This document shows positions 15,306 to 24,013 of a stretch of DNA of 34,945 nt, piece after piece. The notes beneath the pieces were generated by a model. It searched no databases, was not told where the DNA came from, and saw only the letters and a program-made list of their open reading frames with translations. Position 1 is the first letter of the stretch; the number at the start of each line of letters is the position of its first letter. Origin of the DNA: an uncultured Lachnospiraceae bacterium (GTDB lineage: Bacteria > Bacillota > Clostridia > Lachnospirales > Lachnospiraceae); the NCBI GenBank assembly GCA_947165025.1, contig CAMUYQ010000016.1, positions 1-34,945 on the forward strand. The letters run 5' to 3'. The position numbers were made by a program, and so were the translations under genes.

Positions 15306-17120
15306 ATGGGTTTTAAAGACAACAGGGACTCACGTTCAAGAAAAGAAAAGAGAAAAAAAGACAGACTGACGGTAACGATAATCGGAGTGGTGATCTACTC
15401 GATCGTTCTGATCGCGGTCATGGTCGGGTCTTATATCGCGGTCAAAGCGATATTCAGAAACTATGACCAGAAAACAGCGATAGCGGATGCCGAACCCGAG
15501 GAGGTAACGACGACACCCACACCGGTACCGGAGGCTGAGCCGGAAAGTGAGCCCGAAGAGATACCTGCAGGTTCGCATGAAATGGATCAGCAGGAAATTG
15601 ACGAGGCGCAGGAAGGTGTCGTTGATTATTCCAAAGAACTGTTCAAACCGGGAAAGAGAACAAAAAAGCTCAAGTGGAAAGATACGGTGTTCTCGAGGAT
15701 CGAAAACGTCAGGGAACCTGCCGAAGCCAAAGTCAACACTTATGATTATAAACGCGTGAGCGTACGTCTTCCCGATAACAGGTCGTCGGAGTACAAGGTA
15801 TACACCGATCCGGACACGAAGGCTGTTGAGAAGATCACGGAAGTATATAACAGCGGTGAGATGCTGGAGGTCGTTGATTATTACTATGACAACGGAAACA
15901 TAAACTATGTTTCCGAATACAAGGCTTTCATCGATAATCCCGTGAACATTTCATCCACAAAGATCGAGTCCAGATATTATTTTGCGAACGACTGTCTGGT
16001 GCGTTACCTGTACTGTAAGGACGGGGAAGCGACGGATTATAACGTTTATGATATAGACACTTACAGCAAGGGAACGGTGGACCAGTACGATTATCTTGAA
16101 ACGGATATGATCAACCGTGCATACATTGTTTACAATGTCGCTCCTTCGCTTAAGGAAACGGAAACACTTTACGGTTATGTCATGGATGAATTCTCCATGC
16201 CGATGGAAGATGCAAAGATAGTTGTCAGATCGGAATCCGATGGCAGCACGGTTGCTGAATCAGTCACTGACGGAGACGGATATTACAAGATCGTAATCGA
16301 CTGTACCGATGATGAGACATACAGCGTTACCGCAAGCAAGGATACGCTTACTGATGTCGGTGTTTACGGAATCACGGCAAGATTCGGATCGGGGAAATAT
16401 TCCGTGGAGCCGATCTACATGGGATATACCAATAACGTTACAACCTATCCGTCGCAGTTTGTCGTAAGGGATGCAACGGATCCCAATGTTCCTCTTTCGG
16501 GAGCCGGCATCATGATAAGAAGAGGTCTGAACAACAGGACCGGTGAGGTCATGCAGACAGGTGCTCTTGATGATAACGGAACAGGAACGGTTGCGCTTAC
16601 GAGCGGAAGCTACACCGCCGAGATATCCAAGGGCGGATATGAGACGCTGTTTATGTCGGTGATCATCAGACCGGATCACCAGTTTGCGATAGGATTTGCA
16701 ATGCCGGATGTTGCGGAGAACACATACCGCGCTGTTGTATCATGGGAGTCAGCTCCGCTCGATCTTTGTGCCAAGGCTATATCATCCGATCAGGGAAGAG
16801 TGATAACATCGCCTGTCGACAGTCTCGGACTTACGACTGCGGAATGCGTTACGATCGATAATGCCGGAACAGATGATTACAGATTCTATGTTACCGATTT
16901 CGGAAGTATCTCCACAGCGGATGTGATGTCATACAACATGACCGGATCGTGTGCATATGTTGATGTTTACAATTCCGACGGGCTTATAGGTAAATTTCAT
17001 GTTCCCGTCGCTTCGGCCGGAGTTGTATGGGAAGCGTTTGAGATAAGGAACAACAAGCTCCTTCCCATCAATTCGTATTTCTACGCCGTTGATGATGATG
17101 CTTTATGGAAAACAAAGTAG
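15306..17120 (+). CDS. unknown membrane-anchored surface protein with a carboxypeptidase-regulatory-like domain
   Basis: A 604-residue protein. A charged N-terminus (RKEKRKKDR) is followed by one membrane helix at about 22-46, a Pro/Glu/Thr-rich linker (about 60-98), and a long extracytoplasmic part. Residues about 275-350 (ETLYGYVMDEFSMPMEDAKI, TDGDGYYKI) look like a carboxypeptidase-regulatory/CNA-B-type beta sandwich; a second similar domain may lie at about 395-460. No catalytic motif is seen. The topology suggests an envelope scaffold or adhesin. It ends the long operon; its stop lies in a palindrome that overlaps the next promoter. Confidence 0.7.
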   Translation: MGFKDNRDSRSRKEKRKKDRLTVTIIGVVIYSIVLIAVMVGSYIAVKAIFRNYDQKTAIADAEPEEVTTTPTPVPEAEPESEPEEIPAGSHEMDQQEIDEAQEGVVDYSKELFKPGKRTKKLKWKDTVFSRIENVREPAEAKVNTYDYKRVSVRLPDNRSSEYKVYTDPDTKAVEKITEVYNSGEMLEVVDYYYDNGNINYVSEYKAFIDNPVNISSTKIESRYYFANDCLVRYLYCKDGEATDYNVYDIDTYSKGTVDQYDYLETDMINRAYIVYNVAPSLKETETLYGYVMDEFSMPMEDAKIVVRSESDGSTVAESVTDGDGYYKIVIDCTDDETYSVTASKDTLTDVGVYGITARFGSGKYSVEPIYMGYTNNVTTYPSQFVVRDATDPNVPLSGAGIMIRRGLNNRTGEVMQTGALDDNGTGTVALTSGSYTAEISKGGYETLFMSVIIRPDHQFAIGFAMPDVAENTYRAVVSWESAPLDLCAKAISSDQGRVITSPVDSLGLTTAECVTIDNAGTDDYRFYVTDFGSISTADVMSYNMTGSCAYVDVYNSDGLIGKFHVPVASAGVVWEAFEIRNNKLLPINSYFYAVDDDALWKTK

Positions 17121-17139
17121 AAATTTGATATAATTTCTA
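17118..17139. promoter_or_regulatory. palindrome overlapping the transketolase extended -10
   Basis: A perfect 8-bp inverted repeat, tagaaatt and aatttcta, separated by six bases. The extended -10 element TGATATAAT (17126-17134) lies across its centre and right arm. The left arm includes the stop of the preceding gene. Only a weak -35 is seen near 17103. A repressor dimer bound here would occlude the -10; alternatively it is an A/T-rich chance palindrome. Confidence 0.5.
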
Positions 17140-17188
17140 TTACTTTCCATGCACCAATAGAAAACAATCATACAGAAAGGATCAAGCT

Positions 17189-18025
17189 ATGAACAATTTG
17201 GATTTAGCCAAGACGGCCAATGAAGTTCGTAAAGGCATCGTTACGTCAGTTCATTCGGCCAAGGCCGGTCATCCCGGCGGATCATTATCGTGTGCGGATC
17301 TGATGACATTTCTGTACTTTGAGGAAATGAACATCGACCCCAAGAACCCGAAGAAAGAGGACAGGGACAGGTTCGTTCTTTCAAAAGGACACTGTGCTCC
17401 CGCGCTTTACTCAACTCTTGCACACAGAGGATACTTTCCGGTTGAGGAACTTACCACACTTCGTAAGCTCGGTTCACATCTTCAAGGACATCCCTGCATG
17501 CAGCACACACCCGGAGTTGACATGTCAAGCGGATCTTTAGGACAGGGAATATCCGTTGCAGCAGGTATGGCTTTATCCGCAAAGCTTTCAAATGACAGCT
17601 ACAGAGTATATACACTTCTCGGTGACGGTGAGATCGCTGAAGGACAGGTCTGGGAAGCTGCGATGTTCGCAGGCCACAAAAAGCTCGACAACTTTGTTGT
17701 GATAGTTGATAACAACGGTCTTCAGATAGACGGTAAGATAGAGGATGTTTGTAATCCTTATCCGATCGACAAGAAGTTTGAAGCATTCAACTTCCATGTG
17801 ATCAATATAGATGCACATGATTTTGACCAGATCAGAGCCGCGTTTGAAGAGGCAAAGAAGACCAAGGGAATGCCCACGGCCATCATCATGAAGTCCGTAA
17901 AGGGTAAGGGCGTATCATTCATGGAGAACCAGGCAGGATGGCACGGCAAGGCACCCAATGACGAACAGTATGAACAGGCCATGAAGGATCTCGAGAAAGT
18001 AGGTGAAGCATTATGTCAGAAGTAG
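17189..18025 (+). CDS. transketolase, N-terminal (TPP-binding) subunit
   Basis: A 278-residue half-transketolase. The cofactor site is evident: GHPGGSLSCADL, SKGHCAPALY, GSLGQGIS and the thiamine diphosphate motif GDGEIAEGQ ... VDNNGLQIDG. Transketolase moves two-carbon units between sugar phosphates in the non-oxidative pentose phosphate pathway. The enzyme is split over two genes, a common layout in Clostridia; the C-terminal half overlaps by 13 bases. The ribosome site is gaaagga. Confidence 0.95.
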   Translation: MNNLDLAKTANEVRKGIVTSVHSAKAGHPGGSLSCADLMTFLYFEEMNIDPKNPKKEDRDRFVLSKGHCAPALYSTLAHRGYFPVEELTTLRKLGSHLQGHPCMQHTPGVDMSSGSLGQGISVAAGMALSAKLSNDSYRVYTLLGDGEIAEGQVWEAAMFAGHKKLDNFVVIVDNNGLQIDGKIEDVCNPYPIDKKFEAFNFHVINIDAHDFDQIRAAFEEAKKTKGMPTAIIMKSVKGKGVSFMENQAGWHGKAPNDEQYEQAMKDLEKVGEALCQK

Positions 18026-18954
18026 AAAAGATCGCAACCAGAGCCAGCTACGGTAATGCACTCGTGGAACTGGGCAATGAGCATGATGACCTTGTTGTTC
18101 TGACTGCTGACCTTGCTGCAGCTACGATGACCGGAATATTCGCAAAGGCTCATCCCGACAAACATATCAACTGCGGTATCGCGGAAGCGAACATGACATG
18201 TATCGCAGCAGGACTTGCTGCTACAGGCAAAGTTCCTTTTGCAAGTTCGTTCGCAATGTTCTCTGCAGGAAGAGCATTTGAGCAGGTACGTAACTCAATA
18301 GGTTATCCGCATCTTAACGTTAAGATCGGTGCAACACACGCAGGTGTTTCCGTCGGAGAGGACGGTGCATCACATCAGTGTAACGAGGATATCGCACTCA
18401 TGCGTACGATCCCGGGAATGGTCATCATCAATCCCGCAGATGACGTTGAGGCAAGAGCTGCCGTAAGAGCGGCTTACGAATATGTAGGTCCCGTATACAT
18501 GAGATTCGGACGTGCCGCTGTTCCGGTATTCAACGACGAGAAGACATATAAGTTTGAAATGGGCAAAGGTATCGTTCTTCGCGAAGGCAAGGACGTATCA
18601 ATAATAGCAACGGGATTGACTGTTCCCGCATCAATGGAAGCAGCAGAGATGCTCGCAAAGGACGGGATAGATGCCGAAGTGATCAATATCCACACGATCA
18701 AGCCGCTTGATGAGGAACTTATCCTTAAGAGCGCAAAGAAGACGGGAAGGGTTGTCACAGCCGAAGAGCATTCGGTTATCGGCGGACTCGGAAGTGCTGT
18801 ATGTGATGTGCTTTCAGAGAAGATGCCGACACCCGTGTTCAAGATCGGAATGCACGATGTATTCGGAGAGAGCGGAGCTGCAGCACAGCTGCTTCATAAG
18901 TATAAGCTTGATGCCGAAGGAATATACGAGCAGGTTAAACAGTTTGTAAAATGA
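18013..18954 (+). CDS. transketolase, C-terminal subunit
   Basis: A 313-residue protein completing transketolase. It has the pyrimidine-binding domain (LTADLAAATMTGIF, NCGIAEANMTCIAAGLA, GASHQCNEDIALMR) and the C-terminal transketolase domain (IATGLTVPASMEAAEML, TAEEHSVIGGLGSAV). The start overlaps the end of the N-terminal gene, so equimolar synthesis is expected. Confidence 0.95.
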   Translation: MSEVEKIATRASYGNALVELGNEHDDLVVLTADLAAATMTGIFAKAHPDKHINCGIAEANMTCIAAGLAATGKVPFASSFAMFSAGRAFEQVRNSIGYPHLNVKIGATHAGVSVGEDGASHQCNEDIALMRTIPGMVIINPADDVEARAAVRAAYEYVGPVYMRFGRAAVPVFNDEKTYKFEMGKGIVLREGKDVSIIATGLTVPASMEAAEMLAKDGIDAEVINIHTIKPLDEELILKSAKKTGRVVTAEEHSVIGGLGSAVCDVLSEKMPTPVFKIGMHDVFGESGAAAQLLHKYKLDAEGIYEQVKQFVK

Positions 18955-18963
18955 TCTGAATTG

Positions 18964-19013
18964 ATAAGGACGCGTCCTGTATGAGCCGAGGCTTGTATGG
19001 GACGTATCCTTAT
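18964..19013 (+). terminator. intergenic hairpin between transketolase and manA-ROK
   Basis: Arms 18964-18977 (ataaggacgcgtcc) and 18999-19013 pair with one two-base mismatch, with an inner agcc/ggct stem. The T-rich tail is short (tattt), so it may be a partial terminator or an mRNA-stability element separating the two expression levels. Confidence 0.45.
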
Positions 19014-19027
19014 TTGTGAGGGACGAT

Positions 19028-20779
19028 ATGAAAGAGCTTATCTTTCTGGAGCCGGTAGTCAAAAAGTGCATATGGGGAAGCGAGTACTGGACTGTCAGTG
19101 CACATGAGAACGGAGACTGTCTTGTTAAGGGAGGAACCTTTGACGGGATGCATCTGTCCGAAGTATGGCGCGATCACAAAGAACTTTTCGGTGTCGACAC
19201 TTCGGATGAATTTCCTTTCATAGTAAAAGTCATTGACGCCAGGGATGCACTCAGCATCCAGGTTCATCCGGACAATGAATATGCATACGAGAATGACAAC
19301 GGAGCATCGGGGAAAACGGAATGCTGGTATGTCATGGACTGCGACAGGGACGGCTCGATCATCATAGGTCATAATGCAAAGACGCGCGAAGAAGCTGCGG
19401 CGATGGTCGAAGAAGGCCGGTGGGATGATTTTCTCAGGGAGATCCCCGTTAAAAAAGGAGACTTCTTCCAGATCACTCCGGGAACGGTACATGCGATCAA
19501 ACAGAACACGATGATAATGGAGATCCAGCAGAGTTCGGATCTTACATACAGGCTGTATGATTATGGAAGGATCATAAACGGGGTCCAGAGAGAACTGCAT
19601 GTCAAAAAGAGTCTTGATGTCATGAGGATACCTCATACGGATGCGAGACGTTATACGAACGGAGTTCCGGGAAAGCTTGTTTCATGCAGATATTATGACG
19701 TTGACAGATACGATATTTCCGGATCGCGTGATTTTGAAAAAAGCGATGCGTTCATGATAATCTCCGTGCTTAACGGAGAAGGCGGTATTGACGGCCGCAA
19801 GATAAAAGCAGGTGAGTCATTCATCGTATCGGGTGGATACGGAGACTTTACGATATTCGGAAGCCTGACGATCATGGTCACGACGATACCGAGACTTGTC
19901 GGCGCACTTGAAGCCGGCGGTACGAAAATGGTATGTGCGGTCGGGTATGCGGACGGTACGATAATCGATCAGAAGTCATTCCCGACAAGCGTACCGGATG
20001 AATCCATCCCGAAGATAATCGACTATTTCAGCAACAAGGATATATATGCTCTCGGTATAGGATCGTTCGGTCCGGTCGATGTGGACCAGAGGTCGGAAAC
20101 ATACGGAATGATACTTGATTCACCGAAGCTCCCGTGGCAGCATTATCCACTCAAGAAGGTGCTCGAGGAAGCACTCAATGTTCCTATCAAGGTTGATACC
20201 GACGTTAACGGATCGTGCCTCGGAGAGATGACTTTCGGATGCGCACAGAGAATGGACAATGTCGGATATGTAACGATCGGAACGGGAATCGGTGCCGGAA
20301 TGGCGGTCAACGGACAGCTCGTTCACGGAATGGGCCATCCCGAATTCGGTCATATACTTGTGTCAAGGCTGCCGGAAGATGATTACAAGGGAAGCTGTCC
20401 TTTCCATCCGGCATGCTTTGAGAGCCTTGCATCGGGACCTGCGATAGAAGGACGATGGGGGAAAAAGGCCGCGGATCTTTCGGACAGGCCTGAAGTCTGG
20501 GAAATGGAAGCCGACTATATCGCACAGGGACTGATGGCGATGGTACTGACGATATCACCGCGCAAGATAATCCTCGGCGGCGGAGTGATGCACCAGCAGC
20601 AGCTCTTCCCGCTTATCAGGAAGAAACTGTGCGAGAAGCTTGCCGGATACATACATACGGATGAGCTTAACGATATCGATGATTACATTGTTCCCGCATC
20701 TCTTAACGATAACCAGGGAATAATGGGGGCAGTGCAGTTGGGTGTGCTTGCCGGGATAGAATCTGAATGGGCGAAGTAA
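19028..20779 (+). CDS. fused mannose-6-phosphate isomerase / ROK-family sugar kinase
   Basis: One continuous 583-residue frame holds two enzymes. Residues 1-285 are a type I phosphomannose isomerase: QVHPDNEYAYEN and KTECWYV supply the zinc ligands, then GTVHAI. Residues about 290-583 are a ROK kinase: GALEAGGTK phosphate loop, DTDVNG, GYVTIGTGIGAG, GHPEFGH and a Cys/His zinc motif CPFHPACF. The ROK half most resembles fructokinase-type members. Together it could phosphorylate fructose or mannose and interconvert mannose-6-P and fructose-6-P. The joint is a short linker near residue 290. ATG 19028 after gaggga is preferred to GTG 19016, which overlaps that site. Confidence 0.9.
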   Translation: MKELIFLEPVVKKCIWGSEYWTVSAHENGDCLVKGGTFDGMHLSEVWRDHKELFGVDTSDEFPFIVKVIDARDALSIQVHPDNEYAYENDNGASGKTECWYVMDCDRDGSIIIGHNAKTREEAAAMVEEGRWDDFLREIPVKKGDFFQITPGTVHAIKQNTMIMEIQQSSDLTYRLYDYGRIINGVQRELHVKKSLDVMRIPHTDARRYTNGVPGKLVSCRYYDVDRYDISGSRDFEKSDAFMIISVLNGEGGIDGRKIKAGESFIVSGGYGDFTIFGSLTIMVTTIPRLVGALEAGGTKMVCAVGYADGTIIDQKSFPTSVPDESIPKIIDYFSNKDIYALGIGSFGPVDVDQRSETYGMILDSPKLPWQHYPLKKVLEEALNVPIKVDTDVNGSCLGEMTFGCAQRMDNVGYVTIGTGIGAGMAVNGQLVHGMGHPEFGHILVSRLPEDDYKGSCPFHPACFESLASGPAIEGRWGKKAADLSDRPEVWEMEADYIAQGLMAMVLTISPRKIILGGGVMHQQQLFPLIRKKLCEKLAGYIHTDELNDIDDYIVPASLNDNQGIMGAVQLGVLAGIESEWAK

Positions 20780-21957
20780 ACGAGACCTTAAAAGAAAAAT
20801 ACGAGACTGCTCAGCTTGATTTTGAGAAGAAGATACGCCGTCACAGAAGAGCGATACTTTACCGTATCATCATAGGACTGGCGATCGTTCTTGCGCTCAT
20901 CGCAAGCGCGTATTACAACTATCAGAAGATGGTGTACACAAACTATGATGTTCTTCGCAAGATCACATACACGGAAGCATCCAATGCAAAGTACTTAAGA
21001 CTCGGGCAGAACATTCTCAGATACAGTCAGGACGGAGCGTCGGCATACAGTATCGCAAACGACATGCTCTGGAACGAGACATTTGAGATGCAGAATCCCA
21101 TTGCCGATGTGTGCGGCGACTTTGCTGCGATCGGCGATTACATGGGGACCACTATATATGTGTATAACAGCGCCGGTCTGCAGGGTACGATAGATACGTC
21201 GACTCCTCTTAAGAGATTCTGCGTTTCGGGAAACGGAAACGTTGCGGTCGTTCTTGAGGACAACGAAGTAACGTGGGTAAAGCTTTACGATGTGAACGGA
21301 GTGAACATCGCGAGCGACAGAACAACGATGTCAAAGAGCGGATACCCTGTGTGCATAGACATATCCGAAGACGGTATACTGCTGGCTGTTTCATATCTGT
21401 TTGTAGACAGCGGCGTGCTCTCCACTTCGGTAGCATATTATAATTTCGGTGCGGTCGGACAGAATGAAGTAGATAACCTTGTGAGCGGTTACAATTATTC
21501 CGGAACGGTCGTTCCTCTCGTTTCGTTCATCAATCCGAACACGAGCTTTGTTCTCGGAGACAACAAGTTTTCCATATTCAAAGGATCCGAGAAACCGGAA
21601 AACATATTTGAGAAAGATATCGATAAAGAGATACTCAGCGTTTTCTATGACGCAAACATGATAGTCCTTGTGTTTGAAGATGAGGACGGAGAGAACAAGT
21701 TCATCGCCGAGGTTTACGATGACAAAGGCAATCCGGTCACAACGCAGGGATTTGACATGGACTACAACAACATGTCGCTCTACAAAGATCTGCTCGTCAT
21801 TTACAACAGTGAGGAGTGCCAGATATACAACACATCCGGTCTTAAAAAGTTTGACGGAAGTTTCCCGGATGCCGTTATATCGGTCATTCCCGAGGATTCA
21901 AAATCAAGGTATCTTGTTGTATATGCCGACAGGATGGAGGAAATAAAGCTCAAGTGA
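20767..21957 (+). CDS. DUF5711-like membrane-anchored beta-propeller protein
   Basis: A 396-residue protein with one helix at about residues 30-48 after a basic cytosolic head, then an extracytoplasmic region of repeated short beta strands with propeller-like spacing (TTIYVYNSAG, EVTWVKLYDVNG, SVAYYNFG, NKFIAEVYDDKG, EECQIYNTSG). This matches my memory of the DUF5711 family of Clostridia, for which no function is known. The start lies inside the end of the manA-ROK gene (13-base overlap), and the CvpA-like gene follows by one base. Confidence 0.65.
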   Translation: MGEVNETLKEKYETAQLDFEKKIRRHRRAILYRIIIGLAIVLALIASAYYNYQKMVYTNYDVLRKITYTEASNAKYLRLGQNILRYSQDGASAYSIANDMLWNETFEMQNPIADVCGDFAAIGDYMGTTIYVYNSAGLQGTIDTSTPLKRFCVSGNGNVAVVLEDNEVTWVKLYDVNGVNIASDRTTMSKSGYPVCIDISEDGILLAVSYLFVDSGVLSTSVAYYNFGAVGQNEVDNLVSGYNYSGTVVPLVSFINPNTSFVLGDNKFSIFKGSEKPENIFEKDIDKEILSVFYDANMIVLVFEDEDGENKFIAEVYDDKGNPVTTQGFDMDYNNMSLYKDLLVIYNSEECQIYNTSGLKKFDGSFPDAVISVIPEDSKSRYLVVYADRMEEIKLK

Positions 21958-21958
21958 T

Positions 21959-22660
21959 ATGAGAGACTATATTCTACTGACAGCAGTTCTCATAGTTCTG
22001 ATCATGGGTGCCGTAAAGGGATATAAAAGGGGATTCTTAAGACTTGCGGTATGGTTTGCCGGCCTTATCGCGGTACTGTTCATCGTTACGAAGATATCTC
22101 CTTATGTGAGTGATTTTCTAATTAAGAACACATCCCTTTATTCGAATGTCCGCCAGAAGATAATTACCGTATACGAAAATCAGAACTCGCAGGAGCTTCC
22201 CGACGATACACTTCACGGCGACGCGAAGGAAAACGAAGTCATCGATTCGTTCGGGTTCCCTGATCTTATCACAAATTCCATCAAGACAAACAACACAAGT
22301 GAGATATACGAAAAACTTGCGGTAACGCTTTTCAAGGATTACATCGCGGGATATCTGTCTTCGCTTTCGATCAAGGCGGGAACATTTGTGTCGCTGTTCA
22401 TAATCCTTGCGATCGTACAGTTCATTATCATCATCGCGATAAGGATACTCGAAAAGATACCGGTCCTCCGAACGTTCAACAGACTTCTCGGTATGGCAAC
22501 GGGTATCACGCTGTCGCTTGTGTTTATATGGATATTCTTTATCGCAGTCATGATGTTCTTTGCCAATTCTTTCGGAGGATGGGTCTTTGCACAGGTTAAG
22601 GCAAGCCGCATCCTTACGTATCTTTTCAACAACAACATCCTGTTTGAACTGATAAAATAA
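21959..22660 (+). CDS. CvpA-family membrane protein
   Basis: A 233-residue protein with four hydrophobic segments (about 5-22, 28-46, 135-160 and 180-205) and the family opening of an aliphatic helix followed by GYKRGFLRLAVWF. CvpA proteins are linked to colicin V production and envelope stress in Gram-negatives; their role in Firmicutes is unclear. The middle loop (residues 60-120) is longer than in the shortest members. It ends the operon; a 140-base intergenic stretch follows. Confidence 0.75.
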   Translation: MRDYILLTAVLIVLIMGAVKGYKRGFLRLAVWFAGLIAVLFIVTKISPYVSDFLIKNTSLYSNVRQKIITVYENQNSQELPDDTLHGDAKENEVIDSFGFPDLITNSIKTNNTSEIYEKLAVTLFKDYIAGYLSSLSIKAGTFVSLFIILAIVQFIIIIAIRILEKIPVLRTFNRLLGMATGITLSLVFIWIFFIAVMMFFANSFGGWVFAQVKASRILTYLFNNNILFELIK

Positions 22661-22800
22661 GGGATCCTGCGACGTGGATATTTTTATATATTCTGAGTAG
22701 GATTTTTTATTCTAATGAAAATCGATATGTAATAAATTGTTTTCATCCGAGTGAATTTCCTGGCAGTCAGGAATTCTCAAAAATTCTAAGGAGGATGAAT
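22661..22800 (+). promoter_or_regulatory. chvE leader with hairpin before the ribosome site
   Basis: This A/T-rich gap must hold the chvE promoter, but I cannot choose a convincing -35/-10 pair; a taataa near 22730 is a weak -10. A clear stem-loop at 22753-22776 (gaatt-t-cctg / cagg-aattc, loop gcagt, one bulge) lies 11 bases before aaggagg (22788-22794). It could be an operator or an mRNA-stabilising 5' hairpin for this apparently highly expressed gene. Confidence 0.45.
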
Positions 22801-23922
22801 ATGAAAAAGAAAGTTTTAGCAGCTCTCATGGCAGTAGCAATGGTTGCACTGACAGCTTGTGGCGGTGCAGCAGCTCCCGCAGCAGCAGCCGGATCAGGTG
22901 ACTCAGGTGACGCAGCAGCTCCCGCAGCAGCAGCCGGCGGCGGAAAGAAGGTTGCAGTTGCAATGCCTACACAGTCTTCAGAAAGATGGATGCACGATGG
23001 TGCAAACATGAAGGCTCAGCTCGAGGAACTCGGCTACACAGTTGATCTTCAGTACGCTGAGGATGATGTACAGGCTCAGGTTTCGCAGATCGAGAACATG
23101 ATCGCAGCAGGCGCTAACTGCCTTGTAATCGCAGCTATCGACTCAGACGCTCTTGTAAACGTTGAAGCACAGGCTAAGGCAGCCGGCATCCCGGTTATCG
23201 CTTATGACCGTCTTCTTATGAACACAGACGCTGTTTCTTACTACGCTACATTCGATAACAAGGGTGTAGGTACAAAGATCGGTGAGTACATCGTAAAGAA
23301 CTGTGGCGCTACAAAGGACGATCCGAAGACCATCGAGCTCTTCATGGGATCACCTGATGATAACAACGCTCATATGCTTTACGCAGGTCTTATGGAGCAG
23401 ATCCAGCCTCTCCTTGATGATGGATCACTCATCTGTAAGTCAGGCCAGATCGATTTCGATTCCAACAACACACTTCGTTGGGATCAGCAGACAGCAATGA
23501 AGAGATGTGAAGACATCCTTACAAGATACTACGCAGACGAAGACCTTGATATCTGTGCATGCGCATATGACGGACTTTCATACGGATGTATGTCAGCTCT
23601 TGAAGGTGCCGGCTATACAGATGCAAACTGGCCTATGATCACAGGACAGGATGCAGAGCTTATGGCTACAAAGCACATCATCTCCGGTAAGCAGACAATG
23701 TCTATCTACAAAGATACAAGACTCCTTGCTTCCAAGTGCGTTACGATGGTACAGGCAGTTCTGGAAGGTTCAGAGCCTGAGATCAACGACACAGAGCAGT
23801 ACAACAATGGTAAGATCGTAGTTCCTTCATATCTTTGCGAGCCCGTTGCGGTTGACAAGAACAACTACAAGGAAGTTATCATCGGCGGCGGATACTACAC
23901 AGAGGAGCAGCTGGCTGAATAA
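22801..23922 (+). CDS. ChvE-like multiple-sugar-binding lipoprotein
   Basis: A 373-residue solute-binding lipoprotein. The signal peptide ends in the lipobox LTAC (Cys20); an Ala/Pro/Gly linker with an internal repeat follows, then a periplasmic-binding fold starting VAVAMPTQSSERW. Motifs such as GANCLVIAAIDSDAL, IPVIAYDRLL, ELFMGSPDDNN and YDGLSYGCM match ChvE/xylose-binding proteins. It feeds the GguA/GguB transporter encoded downstream. ATG 22801 is chosen because ATG 22795 abuts the ribosome site. Codon choice looks more biased than in its neighbours (many gca/gct, aca, atc), fitting very high expression. Confidence 0.93.
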   Translation: MKKKVLAALMAVAMVALTACGGAAAPAAAAGSGDSGDAAAPAAAAGGGKKVAVAMPTQSSERWMHDGANMKAQLEELGYTVDLQYAEDDVQAQVSQIENMIAAGANCLVIAAIDSDALVNVEAQAKAAGIPVIAYDRLLMNTDAVSYYATFDNKGVGTKIGEYIVKNCGATKDDPKTIELFMGSPDDNNAHMLYAGLMEQIQPLLDDGSLICKSGQIDFDSNNTLRWDQQTAMKRCEDILTRYYADEDLDICACAYDGLSYGCMSALEGAGYTDANWPMITGQDAELMATKHIISGKQTMSIYKDTRLLASKCVTMVQAVLEGSEPEINDTEQYNNGKIVVPSYLCEPVAVDKNNYKEVIIGGGYYTEEQLAE

Positions 23923-23953
23923 TCCGGCACTCGAAGGATAACATCAGATTGAT

Positions 23954-23984
23954 ACAGGGCGGCGGCATAAGCCGCCCTGTTTTT
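23954..23984 (+). terminator. attenuating terminator between chvE and gguA
   Basis: A perfect 10-bp stem, acagggcggc / gccgccctgt, with loop ggcataa, followed by TTTT. It lies inside the transport operon, 30 bases before gguA. Such placement lets binding protein be made in excess over the ATPase and permease. Confidence 0.85.
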
Positions 23985-24013
23985 GAAAGTGTATTACAGA
24001 AGGAGTAGGTAGG

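Noticed and set aside
22681-22740. Riboswitch upstream of chvE
   Set aside because: The leader is short and A/T-rich, with one simple hairpin and none of the conserved cores I would recognise.
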